The notes beneath the pieces were generated by a model, which ran no database searches, was not told the origin of the DNA, and saw only the letters and a list, made by a program, of their open reading frames with translations. Below, in pieces: positions 54,130 through 62,448 of a DNA stretch of 64,000 nucleotides. Where the stretch lies: NCBI RefSeq assembly GCF_003344865.1, contig NZ_CP031165.1, positions 1,054,001 through 1,118,000 of the forward strand, in the 5' to 3' direction. Position 1 is the first letter of the stretch; the number at the start of each line of letters is the position of its first letter. The position numbers and the translations under genes are program-made. Source of the DNA: Euzebya pacifica. GTDB taxonomy: Bacteria; Actinomycetota; Nitriliruptoria; Euzebyales; Euzebyaceae.

Positions 54130-54212
54130 GGCGCCGATCCTGCCACGTCGGTGGCAGCAGGCCCCAACCGATGCAGGTCCGGCAGCCGATGGAGTCGGCT
54201 AGCGTCACCCCC

Positions 54213-55325
54213 GTGGCAGACACGCTCAAGTCCCGCTTCGGCCCCGAGGTCGTCCACGGGCTGGCCGCAGACCTGGCGGGTGTGGCCCCGACGTTCGACG
54301 TCGACGGATTCACCCGGATGGCCCTCGACGGGTTCGAGGACCTCGAGCTCACCGACCGATCCCGCCACATCGCGCGGGCCCTGGCCGTCCACCTGCCCGC
54401 CGACCCGACCACGGCGATGCACACGATCGTGGCGGCGCTGGGCGCGCCGCTGGGCGACACGCTGGAGGGAATGGACGCCTTCAGGTACATGCCGTACGGC
54501 CACTGGGTTGCCGAGCACGGCCTGGCCGATGTCGAGACCGCCCTGGACCTCCAGCACGCGTTGACGCAGCGCTTCACCGCGGAGTTCAGCATCCGCGCCT
54601 TCATCCAGCAGGCACACGAACCGACCATGGCGCGCCTCAGGCGCTGGGCCGTCGACGAGAACCACCACGTCCGCAGGCTCGTCAGCGAGGGGACCCGTCC
54701 GCGGCTGCCCTGGGCACCCGTGCTGCGTGACTTCGTGGCCGACCCCTCGCCGATCCTTCCCCTCCTGGAGGCGTTGAAGGACGACCCGTCGGACTACGTG
54801 CGGCGATCGGTGGCCAACAACCTCAACGACATCGCCAAGGACCATCCCGACCTCGTGGTCCGGATCGCGCAGCGCTGGTGGGCCGATGCCACCGACGACC
54901 GGCAGCGGCTGGTCCGCCATGCCCTGCGGACGCTGGTCAAGCGGGGGCACGCCGGCGCGCTGGCCGTCCTCGGCTACGACCCCGCTGCACCGGTGGTCGT
55001 CGACCGGGTCGTCGTCGAGCCACCGGTCGGGGTCATCGGGCAGCGGGTTCGCGTGGCGGTCGACCTGCGGACGGACGGTCCGGCGCCAACACCTGCCCTG
55101 GTCGACCTCGTCGTCGGGTTCGTGAAGGCCGACGGGTCCGTCCGGCCGAAGGTGTTCAAGGGCGCTGCGCTCCACCTCGAACCGGGCGTGGTCCAGCAGG
55201 TCGGCAAGACCATCTCGCTGCGCCAGCACACGACTCGCACCCACCACCCCGGCACCCACACGGTGGCGGTCCAGGTCAACGGTCGGACCGTCGGCCAGCT
55301 GACCCCATTCGAGGTCGTCGGTTGA
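54213..55325 (+). CDS. AlkC-like DNA glycosylase with Ig-like domain
   Basis: Protein of 370 residues. The N-terminal 265 residues are HEAT-like helical repeats (VHGLAADLAGVAPTFDVDGF, ARLRRWAVDENHHVRRLVSE, DYVRRSVANNLNDIAKDHPD), matching the AlkC/AlkD superfamily that removes N-alkylated purines without base flipping. The last 100 residues are a beta-sandwich (VVVEPPVGVIGQRVRVAVDL and on), like the Ig-like domain of AlkC. I prefer the GTG at 54213 (VADTLKSRFGPE fits the family start) over the ATG at 54189. Single gene between convergent and divergent carboxylase genes. Confidence 0.82.
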   Translation: MADTLKSRFGPEVVHGLAADLAGVAPTFDVDGFTRMALDGFEDLELTDRSRHIARALAVHLPADPTTAMHTIVAALGAPLGDTLEGMDAFRYMPYGHWVAEHGLADVETALDLQHALTQRFTAEFSIRAFIQQAHEPTMARLRRWAVDENHHVRRLVSEGTRPRLPWAPVLRDFVADPSPILPLLEALKDDPSDYVRRSVANNLNDIAKDHPDLVVRIAQRWWADATDDRQRLVRHALRTLVKRGHAGALAVLGYDPAAPVVVDRVVVEPPVGVIGQRVRVAVDLRTDGPAPTPALVDLVVGFVKADGSVRPKVFKGAALHLEPGVVQQVGKTISLRQHTTRTHHPGTHTVAVQVNGRTVGQLTPFEVVG

Positions 55326-55334
55326 CCCCGGGGC

Positions 55335-55814
55335 TCAGCGGCCCGAGACCCTGGCCACGAAGGACTGCGGGTCGGCCGGGCTGACGGTCACGATGCCGAC
55401 GTCGGTGGTCACCGGGACGACGATGTCGTTGGCCCGGCTGGTCAGGTAGGCCCGATAGGCGCCGATGTCGCTGCGTCGGAACCTGCCGTAGTACCCGAAC
55501 CCGCCACCGGATCCGGCGACGCGAAGCCCCATCCGACCCGGTTCCGACATCTCCGCCAGCCCGCGCAGCGGAGACCTGAACGGCCTCCAGGCGTTGCGGT
55601 TGACGACCAGGTCACCGCCCTGGACCGCGTAGGACCGCGGGGCCATGGCCCAGCTGAGGGCCAGGACGATCACGTACAGCACCGCGACGAAGGGGCCGAC
55701 GGCCGGGCCGGCCAGGGTCCACATCACGACCCCGATGACGACGAGCATCACGACCAGCACCCCGGACACCACCCTCGCGGTGCTGTCCAGCGGTGCGGCC
55801 CGGAACTCAGTCAT
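55335..55814 (-). CDS. small membrane protein with PH-like domain
   Basis: Protein of 159 residues with two N-terminal membrane helices (VVSGVLVVMLVVIGVVMWTL and VGPFVAVLYVIVLALSWAM) and a C-terminal half (RSYAVQGGDLVVNRNAWRPF, FGYYGRFRRSDIGAYRAYLT) that resembles the bacterial PH-like fold (PF10756 type). In mycobacteria a comparable gene sits next to birA/accD5. Function unknown. It follows the beta-subunit gene in the same direction, 11 bases downstream, so it is probably part of that transcript. Confidence 0.8.
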   Translation of the reverse strand: MTEFRAAPLDSTARVVSGVLVVMLVVIGVVMWTLAGPAVGPFVAVLYVIVLALSWAMAPRSYAVQGGDLVVNRNAWRPFRSPLRGLAEMSEPGRMGLRVAGSGGGFGYYGRFRRSDIGAYRAYLTSRANDIVVPVTTDVGIVTVSPADPQSFVARVSGR

Positions 55815-55825
55815 CGGAGGGCGGC

Positions 55826-57379
55826 CTACAGGGGGATGTTGCCGTGCTTGCGGGGCGGTCGGGACTCGCGCTTGGACTTGGTCAGCTCAAGCGCCTTGAT
55901 CAGCATGGGACGGGTCTGGGCGGGCTCGATGACCTCGTCGACGTAGCCCCGTTCGGCGGCGATCCACGGGGTGGCGAACCGCTCGTTGTAGCCGTCGATG
56001 ATCTCCTGGCGCTTGGCCTCCGGGTCGTCTGCCGACTCCAGCTCGTTGCGGTACAGGATGTTGACCGCGCCCTGCGCACCCATCACGGCCACCTCGGCGG
56101 ACGGCCAGGCGAAGTTCATGTCGGCACCGACGTGCTTGGAGCCCATCACGTCGTAGGCACCGCCATAGGCCTTGCGGGTGATGACGGTGATCTTGGGAAC
56201 CGTCGCCTCGCAGTAGGCGTACAGCAGCTTGGCACCGTGCCGGATGATCCCGTTCCACTCCTGCTCGGTGCCCGGCAGGAACCCCGGCACGTCCTCGAAG
56301 GTGATGATCGGGATGTTGAACGCGTCGCAGGTCCGGACGAACCGGGCACCCTTCTCGCTGGCCTCGATGTTGAGGGTGCCGGCCAGCGACATCGGCTGGT
56401 TGCCGACGATGCCGACGGGGTAGCCGTTCAGCCGCGCGAACCCGACGACGAGGTTGGTCGCGAAGTGCTGCTGCACCTCGAAGAACTCCTCGTCGTCGAC
56501 CACACGGGTGATGACGTCGCGCATGTCGTAGGGGACGTTGGGGCTGTCCGGCAGGAAGGTGTTGAGTCCATCGTCGGTGCGGTCGGGCGCGTCGGTCGGC
56601 GCCACCCAAGGCGCGTCCTCGAGGTTGTTCTGCGGGAGGAAGCTCAGCAGGTACTTGATGTCGTCGATGCAGGCCGGCTCGTCGTCGGCGGCGAAGTGGG
56701 CGACCCCCGACTTGGTGTTGTGGCTCATGGCGCCACCGAGCTCCTCCATGGACACGTCCTCGCCGGTGACGGTCTTGATGACCTCCGGACCGGTGATGAA
56801 CATGTGCGAGGTCTCCTTCACCATGAAGATGAAGTCGGTCATCGCAGGGGAGTAGACCGCCCCGCCGGCGCACGGCCCCATGATGGCGGAGATCTGGGGG
56901 ACCACGCCGCTGGCCTGCACGTTGCGGTAGAAGATCTCGCCGTAGCCGCCGAGCGCGACCACACCCTCCTGGATGCGTGCACCGCCCGAGTCGTTCAGCC
57001 CGATCATGGGGACGCCCATCTTCAGGCTGAGCTCCATCACCTTGACGATCTTCTCGGCGAACACCTCGCCGAGGGATCCGCCGAAGACGGTGAAGTCCTG
57101 TGCGAAGACGCAGACCTGTCGGCCGTCGATCGTGCCGTAGCCCGTGACGACGCCGTCGCCCGGCATCTTCTTCTCCTCCAGGCCGAAGCCCGTCGCGCGG
57201 TGGACGGCCAGGCGGTCGGTCTCGACGAACGATCCCTCGTCGAGCAGCAGGTCCAGGCGCTCACGTGCGGTGAGCTTGCCCTTGGCGTGCTGCTTCTCCA
57301 CCGCCCTTGCGGATCCGGCGTGTTCAGCTTCGTCGATGCGGCGACGGAGCTCCTGCAGCTTCTGTTCAGTGGTCGACAT
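55826..57379 (-). CDS. acyl-CoA carboxylase beta subunit (propionyl-CoA type)
   Basis: Carboxyltransferase of 517 residues that moves CO2 from biotin to an acyl-CoA. It has the crotonase-like double domain with [40 protein letters not shown], the acyl-CoA loop near [17 protein letters not shown], and ends with the family sequence [20 protein letters not shown]. Its closest type is AccD5/PccB of actinobacteria, which works with the AccA3-type alpha and an epsilon subunit, all present here. The PH-like gene is directly downstream. Confidence 0.95.
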   Translation of the reverse strand: MSTTEQKLQELRRRIDEAEHAGSARAVEKQHAKGKLTARERLDLLLDEGSFVETDRLAVHRATGFGLEEKKMPGDGVVTGYGTIDGRQVCVFAQDFTVFGGSLGEVFAEKIVKVMELSLKMGVPMIGLNDSGGARIQEGVVALGGYGEIFYRNVQASGVVPQISAIMGPCAGGAVYSPAMTDFIFMVKETSHMFITGPEVIKTVTGEDVSMEELGGAMSHNTKSGVAHFAADDEPACIDDIKYLLSFLPQNNLEDAPWVAPTDAPDRTDDGLNTFLPDSPNVPYDMRDVITRVVDDEEFFEVQQHFATNLVVGFARLNGYPVGIVGNQPMSLAGTLNIEASEKGARFVRTCDAFNIPIITFEDVPGFLPGTEQEWNGIIRHGAKLLYAYCEATVPKITVITRKAYGGAYDVMGSKHVGADMNFAWPSAEVAVMGAQGAVNILYRNELESADDPEAKRQEIIDGYNERFATPWIAAERGYVDEVIEPAQTRPMLIKALELTKSKRESRPPRKHGNIPL

Positions 57380-57539
57380 CGGGTGCGGATCCTAGTCGGC
57401 GGTGCCGCGCCTCAACGATTCGAGTCCGCGGGCACCCCGGAACGGGGGGTTCTTACATCGACATTTCGGGCTTGCTGGGCCTGCGGGCCAGCTGTGTAGG
57501 GTCCTCCCACACAAATCTTCTGAGGGGAAGCAGTCAATC

Positions 57540-58841
57540 GTGAAGACCCGTTACATCGCCCTGTTCGCCGTGCTCGTGCTCGCGCTCGCCGCCTGTGGGG
57601 GAGGGGAGGAGGCGTCGGACACGACGGCCGCCGACCCGACCGATGAGGCCGCGGCCGAGACCGTCGAGGAGGCACCCGACCCGACCGAGGCACCGGCCGC
57701 CGAGGAGGCCGAGCTCACCCAGGTGGACGCCGAGCCCACCGAGGCCGCCGTCGCTGCCGATGACCCGCGTGCCGCGGACGCCGCCGTGCTGGCCGGCAGG
57801 ATCGACGGGGAGTCCTTCCCCTACGAGCTGGAGGACGAGCAGGCCAACGGCCCGCTCTTCCTCTACCTGGCCGCCACCGAGTCCGACCCGACGCTGGTGC
57901 GCGCCGCGCTGCAGGCGCTCGACGAGAGCTACTGCCCCGGCGAGTTCGACGGCTGCAACCCGATCGACGAGGAGTTCCTGACCGTTGTCACCGGCCACCT
58001 GACCGCCGACACCGACCCGAACATCGTGACTGCCGCCGTCGAGCTGGGCGGCAAGGCCCTCAACCTGGACGAGGAGCCCACCGAGCTGCTGGACGCGATG
58101 CTGGCGCTGGCCGCCGACATCGACGACCCGGCGCTGGATGCGGCCGTCGCCAACGAGATCTGGCAGGCCGACTGGGAGGGCAACCCGGCCGTGGAGGCGC
58201 TGTACCTGGAGGCCGTCAGCTCCGACGTCGACTACCTCAACAAGGTCGGCACCTTCCGCATCGAGACGGGCAGCCCCAGCTCCCTGGCCGCCTTCGACGA
58301 CTTCTACGCCGCGCTGACCGCCAACCTGGGCCACGAGAACTTCGCCGTGTACGGCGGCTCGCTCAAGGCACTCGGCGAGATGATGGCGACCGTCGACCGC
58401 AGCGACCCCCGCTGGCAGGAGGTCTACGACGCCGCCGACGTGGCACGGACCCACGCCCACCCCTTCGTCCGCGGTGCCGCGATGAACGCCTGGGAGAGCA
58501 TGAAGGCGCTGGAGGCGATCCCGACCGTCATCAGCGACCACCTCGCCGACTTCGAGGACGGCGGCCTGGGTTCGGTGTCGTTCACCGCCTACGACGGCCG
58601 CTCGGACTCCATCGGGTTCGACATCTCCGCCTGGTCCAACGTGACCGACGCCGCCATGACCATGCTCTGGTGGTCCACCAGCGGCCAGGACTGGCACTTC
58701 GACTACCTCGGCGACTACGACATCGAGCTGGGCGAGGGCGCCCCGGAGGTCGACGACCAGATCGCTGCCATCGCCGAGGAGGCCCGTGCCTGGTTCACCA
58801 CCAACGAGGCCGCGATCGCGGCCGCCGCAGGCGGCGCGTAG
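57540..58841 (+). CDS. lipoprotein of unknown function with helical repeats
   Basis: Lipoprotein of 433 residues: lipobox LALAAC, then an acidic Glu/Asp/Ala/Thr-rich stretch to about residue 75. The body (80-425) is mostly helical with HEAT/armadillo-like spacing (DPTLVRAALQALDESY, DPNIVTAAVELGGKAL, DPALDAAVANEIWQA, HPFVRGAAMNAWESM) and ends with a strand-rich unit. It is therefore a surface-tethered scaffold rather than an enzyme, as far as can be seen. GTG start; GAGGGGAAG is about nine bases upstream. The gene ends in a short tandem repeat. Confidence 0.65.
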   Translation: MKTRYIALFAVLVLALAACGGGEEASDTTAADPTDEAAAETVEEAPDPTEAPAAEEAELTQVDAEPTEAAVAADDPRAADAAVLAGRIDGESFPYELEDEQANGPLFLYLAATESDPTLVRAALQALDESYCPGEFDGCNPIDEEFLTVVTGHLTADTDPNIVTAAVELGGKALNLDEEPTELLDAMLALAADIDDPALDAAVANEIWQADWEGNPAVEALYLEAVSSDVDYLNKVGTFRIETGSPSSLAAFDDFYAALTANLGHENFAVYGGSLKALGEMMATVDRSDPRWQEVYDAADVARTHAHPFVRGAAMNAWESMKALEAIPTVISDHLADFEDGGLGSVSFTAYDGRSDSIGFDISAWSNVTDAAMTMLWWSTSGQDWHFDYLGDYDIELGEGAPEVDDQIAAIAEEARAWFTTNEAAIAAAAGGA

Positions 58842-58892
58842 GGAGGGCCGCAGGCGGCGCGTAGGGAGGGCCGCAGGCGGCGCGTGGGGAGG
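58824..58892 (+). repeat. three 23-bp tandem repeats across the helical lipoprotein stop codon
   Basis: GCCGCAGGCGGCGCGTAGGG plus AGG is repeated three times without gap (58824-58846, 58847-58869, 58870-58892). The first copy contains the last codons and the TAG at 58839; the second keeps TAG, the third has TGG. It fills the short space to the convergent MerR gene. Confidence 0.9.
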
Positions 58893-58907
58893 GCTGCGGG
58901 AGCCTGG

Positions 58908-59642
58908 TCAGTCCTGCTGTTCGAGGGCCGTGGCAAGGCGTGCCACGGCGTCCTCGACGGCGGTGACCAGCTCGCGGATGAGGATCGGCTTGACCGCCTC
59001 CAGCGCCAGCGGGCGCAGCTTCTCCAGCGCACCGATGGCGTCCGACGGCGATGGCGCCCCGTCGGTCCCGAGCTCCACCGGCCGCACCAGGAACCGTTCG
59101 GCGATGCCGACGAAGGCGTCGGCCACCCCGGACAGGTCGACGCGGACGCGTTCGAAGAGGTCGAGGACCTCCGCCAGCGGCACGCCGATCCGCGTCAGCT
59201 CCACGCCCGCCTGCAGCAGCAGGGGCGAGGGAATCAGCAGCTGGTTGGACGGCCCGGGCTCGATCAGCCGCAGCCGCATGGCTCGGGTCAGCAGGGTCGC
59301 GTCGTGCATCGCCTCGGGGAACCGGACGAGCAGCTCGGGGACCGAGACGACCTCGGGCTCCTCGGTCTGGAAGGGCGAGTTGAGGATCTGCTTGAGCGTG
59401 AGCAGGTGGCTGAAGTCCCCACCCGCCGACCAGGCGTCCAGGGTCTTGCGGATGGCCTCCAGGGAGAAGCCGCGATCCTGCAGGTAGGTGATGATGTCCA
59501 GCCGCTGCAGGTGCTCGTCGGTGTAGAAGCCGGTGCGGCCCTCGAGCTCGGGTGCGGGCAGCAGGCCCTTCTCCCGGTACGCGCGGATGTTGCGCGACGT
59601 CACTCCCGTCCGCGCGGCGAGCTCGTCGATCCGCATCCGCAT
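58908..59642 (-). CDS. MerR-family transcriptional regulator
   Basis: Regulator of 244 residues. The N-terminal winged HTH reads RIDELAARTGVTSRNIRAYR then EKGLLPAPELEGRTGFYTDE and a linker helix HLQRLDIITYLQDRGFSLEAI, standard MerR. The C-terminal 150 residues are a long helical domain without metal-binding cysteines, so an organic ligand is likely. Starts at 59642 or 59636 fit; the first is used here. A 26-base dyad 18 bases upstream shares its core with the operator of the AurF-like gene, suggesting autoregulation and control of that gene. Confidence 0.9.
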   Translation of the reverse strand: MRMRIDELAARTGVTSRNIRAYREKGLLPAPELEGRTGFYTDEHLQRLDIITYLQDRGFSLEAIRKTLDAWSAGGDFSHLLTLKQILNSPFQTEEPEVVSVPELLVRFPEAMHDATLLTRAMRLRLIEPGPSNQLLIPSPLLLQAGVELTRIGVPLAEVLDLFERVRVDLSGVADAFVGIAERFLVRPVELGTDGAPSPSDAIGALEKLRPLALEAVKPILIRELVTAVEDAVARLATALEQQD

Positions 59643-59660
59643 GCGCCCAAGGGTACGCAT

Positions 59661-59686
59661 CACGTGCCATCTCGTGGTGGCACGTG
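59661..59686. promoter_or_regulatory. palindromic operator of the MerR gene
   Basis: CACGTGCCA-N8-TGGCACGTG is a perfect dyad of two 9-base arms. Its core GTGCCA-N8-TGGCAC is identical in sequence and spacing to the dyad at 27304-27327. It lies between the MerR gene and the divergent birA gene (58 bases from the birA start), so birA could also be affected. Confidence 0.7.
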
Positions 59687-59743
59687 GCCCGACCACGGAG
59701 AGCGGACCGACCGTGCCGGCCAGGACGTCCCTACGATGCGTCC

Positions 59744-60517
59744 ATGAGCTTCCCCCCACCGCACGTCATCGACCGCGTCGTCGGCAGCGGCGTCGTTCGT
59801 CGCCTCGAATGGCACGAGTCGACCGGCTCGACCAACGCCGACGTCAGCGCGGCGGCCGCGGCTGGCGAACCGGCTGGCCTGGTCATCGGGACCGACCTGC
59901 AGACCGCCGGGCGAGGACGCCGCGGACGGTCGTGGACGGAGTCCGCCGGCCGGGGCCTGGCCCTGTCGGTCCTCCTGCGGCCGTCGCTGCCGCCCAGCCG
60001 ATGGCCGCTGCTTCCGCTGGTTGCGGGCCTCGCCGTGCACGACGCCGCCGCCTCGGTGGTGGGGACGGACCGGATCGGGCTCAAGTGGCCCAACGACCTG
60101 CTGCTGGACGACACCAAGACGTCGGGCATCCTCGTGGAGGCGCTCAACGACGCGGTCGTGATCGGCATGGGGATCAACATCGACTGGCGCGGGGTCGATC
60201 GTCCCGCCGACCTCCGGGCCACCAGCCTCGCCGAGGCGACGGACGCCGACGTCGACCGGGCCGCGGTGCTGGTGGAGCTGCTCGAGGCGCTCGGTCGGTG
60301 GGTCGACCTCGCCGAGACCGACCCCGAGGCGATCGTGCCGGCCTACGTCAGCCGCTGCGCCACCCTGGGCACCGACGTCGTCGTGCACGGCCCCTCGACG
60401 GTGACCGGCCGAGCCGTGGGGTTGACCCACGAAGGCCACCTGCGGGTCCGTCGCGACGACGGCACCGAGGTCGTGGTGTCCGCCGGGGACGTGGAGCACC
60501 TCCGCCCCTCCACCTGA
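59744..60517 (+). CDS. birA: biotin-[acetyl-CoA-carboxylase] ligase
   Basis: Biotin protein ligase of 257 residues that activates biotin to biotinyl-AMP and attaches it to the carboxylase BCCP Lys. It contains STGSTNADVSAAA, the nucleotide/biotin loop QTAGRGRRGRSW, and the biotin-site motif LKWPNDLLLDDTKTSGILVE, then GMGINIDW. There is no N-terminal HTH, so it is a group I enzyme and not a repressor. A C-terminal SH3-like domain ends it. It serves the alpha subunit at 40959 and is divergent from the MerR gene. Confidence 0.95.
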   Translation: MSFPPPHVIDRVVGSGVVRRLEWHESTGSTNADVSAAAAAGEPAGLVIGTDLQTAGRGRRGRSWTESAGRGLALSVLLRPSLPPSRWPLLPLVAGLAVHDAAASVVGTDRIGLKWPNDLLLDDTKTSGILVEALNDAVVIGMGINIDWRGVDRPADLRATSLAEATDADVDRAAVLVELLEALGRWVDLAETDPEAIVPAYVSRCATLGTDVVVHGPSTVTGRAVGLTHEGHLRVRRDDGTEVVVSAGDVEHLRPST

Positions 60518-60556
60518 GGTCCGCCCGGCGAGCCCGAACGGTCCGTGCGTCGGGCC

Positions 60557-61435
60557 CTACTGGGGCGGCCCGACCTGCCCGGCCAGCAGGCGCGTGAACA
60601 GGTCGCCCGGCTGGGGGCGGATGACCGATCCGCCACCGATCGTGCCGAACGGGCCCGAGATCGTGACCTGCTCGATGTGCTCCGGCGGGATGCGCAGGGC
60701 CAGCAGTGCCAGGGGGAGGACCTCCGAGGGCGGGATGTTGTGCACGGCGCTGCGTTCGAACAGCTCCACCATGCCCAGGACGTTGGTCAGCTCGCCCCCG
60801 GACTGCGTGCGCATCTGCTGCAGGGCCGAGATGATCATCCGGCCCTGGTTGTGGCTGCGCCCGATGTCGCCGTTGGCCAGGCTCTTGCGGTCCCGTGAGA
60901 AGGCCAGCACCTGACCGGGATCGACCCGCTGGAACCCCGGCTCGAGGTTGGTGCCGCTGAACGGGTCGTGCATGGACTGCTGGACGTCGATCTCAAGCCC
61001 ACCGAGACCGGTGGCCACCTGCTCCAGCGACCAGAACGACCCCAACGCCCAGAAATCGATGGGCAGGCCGCTCCACGCCTCGAGCTGCGCCTCCAGGCGT
61101 TCGGGACCACCGAACGCCAGGTGGGCGTTGACCTTGCCGCCGCCGATCGCGGAGTCGCGCGGGATGTCGACCACGGTCATCCGGGTCGTCCGGGTGTCGA
61201 CCACCAGCAGGTGGATGCCGTCGGCCCGGGCAGCCATGGGGTTGCCCGGACGGTGTGGCGGTCCGCCGTCGCTGCCGATGGCCAGCACGACCAGCAGGTC
61301 GTCGTCGCCGTAGCCGGCGCCGAAGGTCATCGAACGGGTGAGCCCGGCCACCGCGAACGCGCCGACCGTGCCGAACAGGACGGCTGCCAGCACCAGCGGC
61401 AGCACGCCCGCCAGGAGGCGACGCAGGCGGCTCAC
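60557..61435 (-). CDS. LytR-CpsA-Psr family protein
   Basis: Membrane-anchored LCP protein of 292 residues: an N-terminal helix (LAGVLPLVLAAVLFGTVGAF) and an extracellular LCP domain with LAIGSDGG, the Arg/Asp motifs ADGIHLLVVDTRT and MTVVDIPRDSAIGG, and NAHLAFGGPERL. LCP enzymes transfer wall glycopolymers (teichoic-acid-like or arabinogalactan) onto peptidoglycan. The GTG start overlaps the stop of the upstream lipoprotein gene (GTGA). The conserved Arg and Asp residues are present. Confidence 0.9.
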   Translation of the reverse strand: MSRLRRLLAGVLPLVLAAVLFGTVGAFAVAGLTRSMTFGAGYGDDDLLVVLAIGSDGGPPHRPGNPMAARADGIHLLVVDTRTTRMTVVDIPRDSAIGGGKVNAHLAFGGPERLEAQLEAWSGLPIDFWALGSFWSLEQVATGLGGLEIDVQQSMHDPFSGTNLEPGFQRVDPGQVLAFSRDRKSLANGDIGRSHNQGRMIISALQQMRTQSGGELTNVLGMVELFERSAVHNIPPSEVLPLALLALRIPPEHIEQVTISGPFGTIGGGSVIRPQPGDLFTRLLAGQVGPPQ

Positions 61436-62169
61436 GACAGCACCACCTGCAGGTCGCCGCCGTAGGTCGTGTCGGCCTCGAGGGCCACCAGCTCCGGTCC
61501 GGCGCCGCGTTCGACGAACGACGCCACCCCCGTCTGGGTCACCGGGCCGGTGACGCCGGTCAGCACGAGCGTCGCCGAGGTCGACCAGAAGAGGGTCACC
61601 GTGCCCAGCCGGGTGGTGTCCATCTGCACCTGCACGGTGGTGGCGGCGGCCACGTCGGTGACGCCCAGCACGTCGGGCCGGTCGAGCACGCCGAGGCCCT
61701 GCCGAGCCTCCGGCGGCAGGGACGCGGGATCCAGCAGCGTGGCGACCGCCGCGTCGGACAGCATCGTGTCGGTGTTGACCCACATGGCGTTCACGAAGTC
61801 GCGCAACCGGTCGCTGGCCGCGGTCACCCACTGGCCTGCGACGGCCGGATCGACCGGGGCGGGCGCCGCGCCGAAGATGCCGTCGCTGCTGGTCGACGCC
61901 AGCTGCACGCCGTCGACGCGCACCTGCACCGACGGGCCCTGCGGCAACGGCTGCGGGACCGGCGGCGTGGTCGGCACGACCTCCTCGGGCGTCGGTGTCG
62001 GCGTGACCTTCGCCAGCGCCTCGCCGTCGGCGATCACGGGCGCCCCGCTGGTGCAGGCCGCCAGCCCCAACAGGAGGACGAGGACGAGTGCGAGGGCGCG
62101 GCGTGGTCCGCTCCGGGAGCGTCGCAGGGGGTGGCTCGATGCAGGGCGAGCGGTCGAGGGGCAGGGCAC
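61432..62169 (-). CDS. GerMN-like lipoprotein, coupled to the LCP gene
   Basis: Lipoprotein of 245 residues; the lipobox is LGLAAC (Cys near residue 38), then a Thr/Pro linker with PTPTPEEVVPTTP. The C-terminal 180 residues contain GQWVTAASDRLRDFVNAMWV and VTLFWSTSATLVLTGVTGPV, in keeping with a GerMN or extracellular solute-like domain. GTG at 62169 with GGAGG just upstream; there is no clear function, but pairing with an LCP protein suggests a role in wall polymer assembly. Confidence 0.6.
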   Translation of the reverse strand: MPCPSTARPASSHPLRRSRSGPRRALALVLVLLLGLAACTSGAPVIADGEALAKVTPTPTPEEVVPTTPPVPQPLPQGPSVQVRVDGVQLASTSSDGIFGAAPAPVDPAVAGQWVTAASDRLRDFVNAMWVNTDTMLSDAAVATLLDPASLPPEARQGLGVLDRPDVLGVTDVAAATTVQVQMDTTRLGTVTLFWSTSATLVLTGVTGPVTQTGVASFVERGAGPELVALEADTTYGGDLQVVLS

Positions 62170-62289
62170 GGGTCCTCCAGCGTGCCACTCGGCGGCGCGC
62201 TCGGCCCACCACCCGGCCGCGACCGGGACCGGCAACCGCGTCCCACGACGAGGAACGTCCGCCGCGGGGCCGGTAGCCTCCGCTCCATC

Positions 62290-62448
62290 ATGGCGGCCAT
62301 CCACGAACCACTGCCCCCCTGCCCTGCCTGCGGCGCCGACACCACCCGGGTGACCGAGGACGTCAGCGACGAGGTCACGGTGCTGGGCTGCGGGACGTGC
62401 ACGCAGACATGGGCCGTCCGAGCCGACGACAAGGACACGACGAAGTGA
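62290..62448 (+). CDS. zinc-ribbon mini-protein coupled to a carboxylase beta subunit
   Basis: Protein of 52 residues with two CxxC pairs: CPAC and CGTC, 21 residues between, a four-Cys zinc ribbon. Its stop overlaps the GTG of the next gene by four bases (GTGA), so the two are translated together. Bacterial AccD proteins contain an N-terminal zinc ribbon that the downstream family lacks; whether this mini-protein has that role is an open idea. It is small but has a proper ATG at 62290 and a clear motif. Confidence 0.7.
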   Translation: MAAIHEPLPPCPACGADTTRVTEDVSDEVTVLGCGTCTQTWAVRADDKDTTK

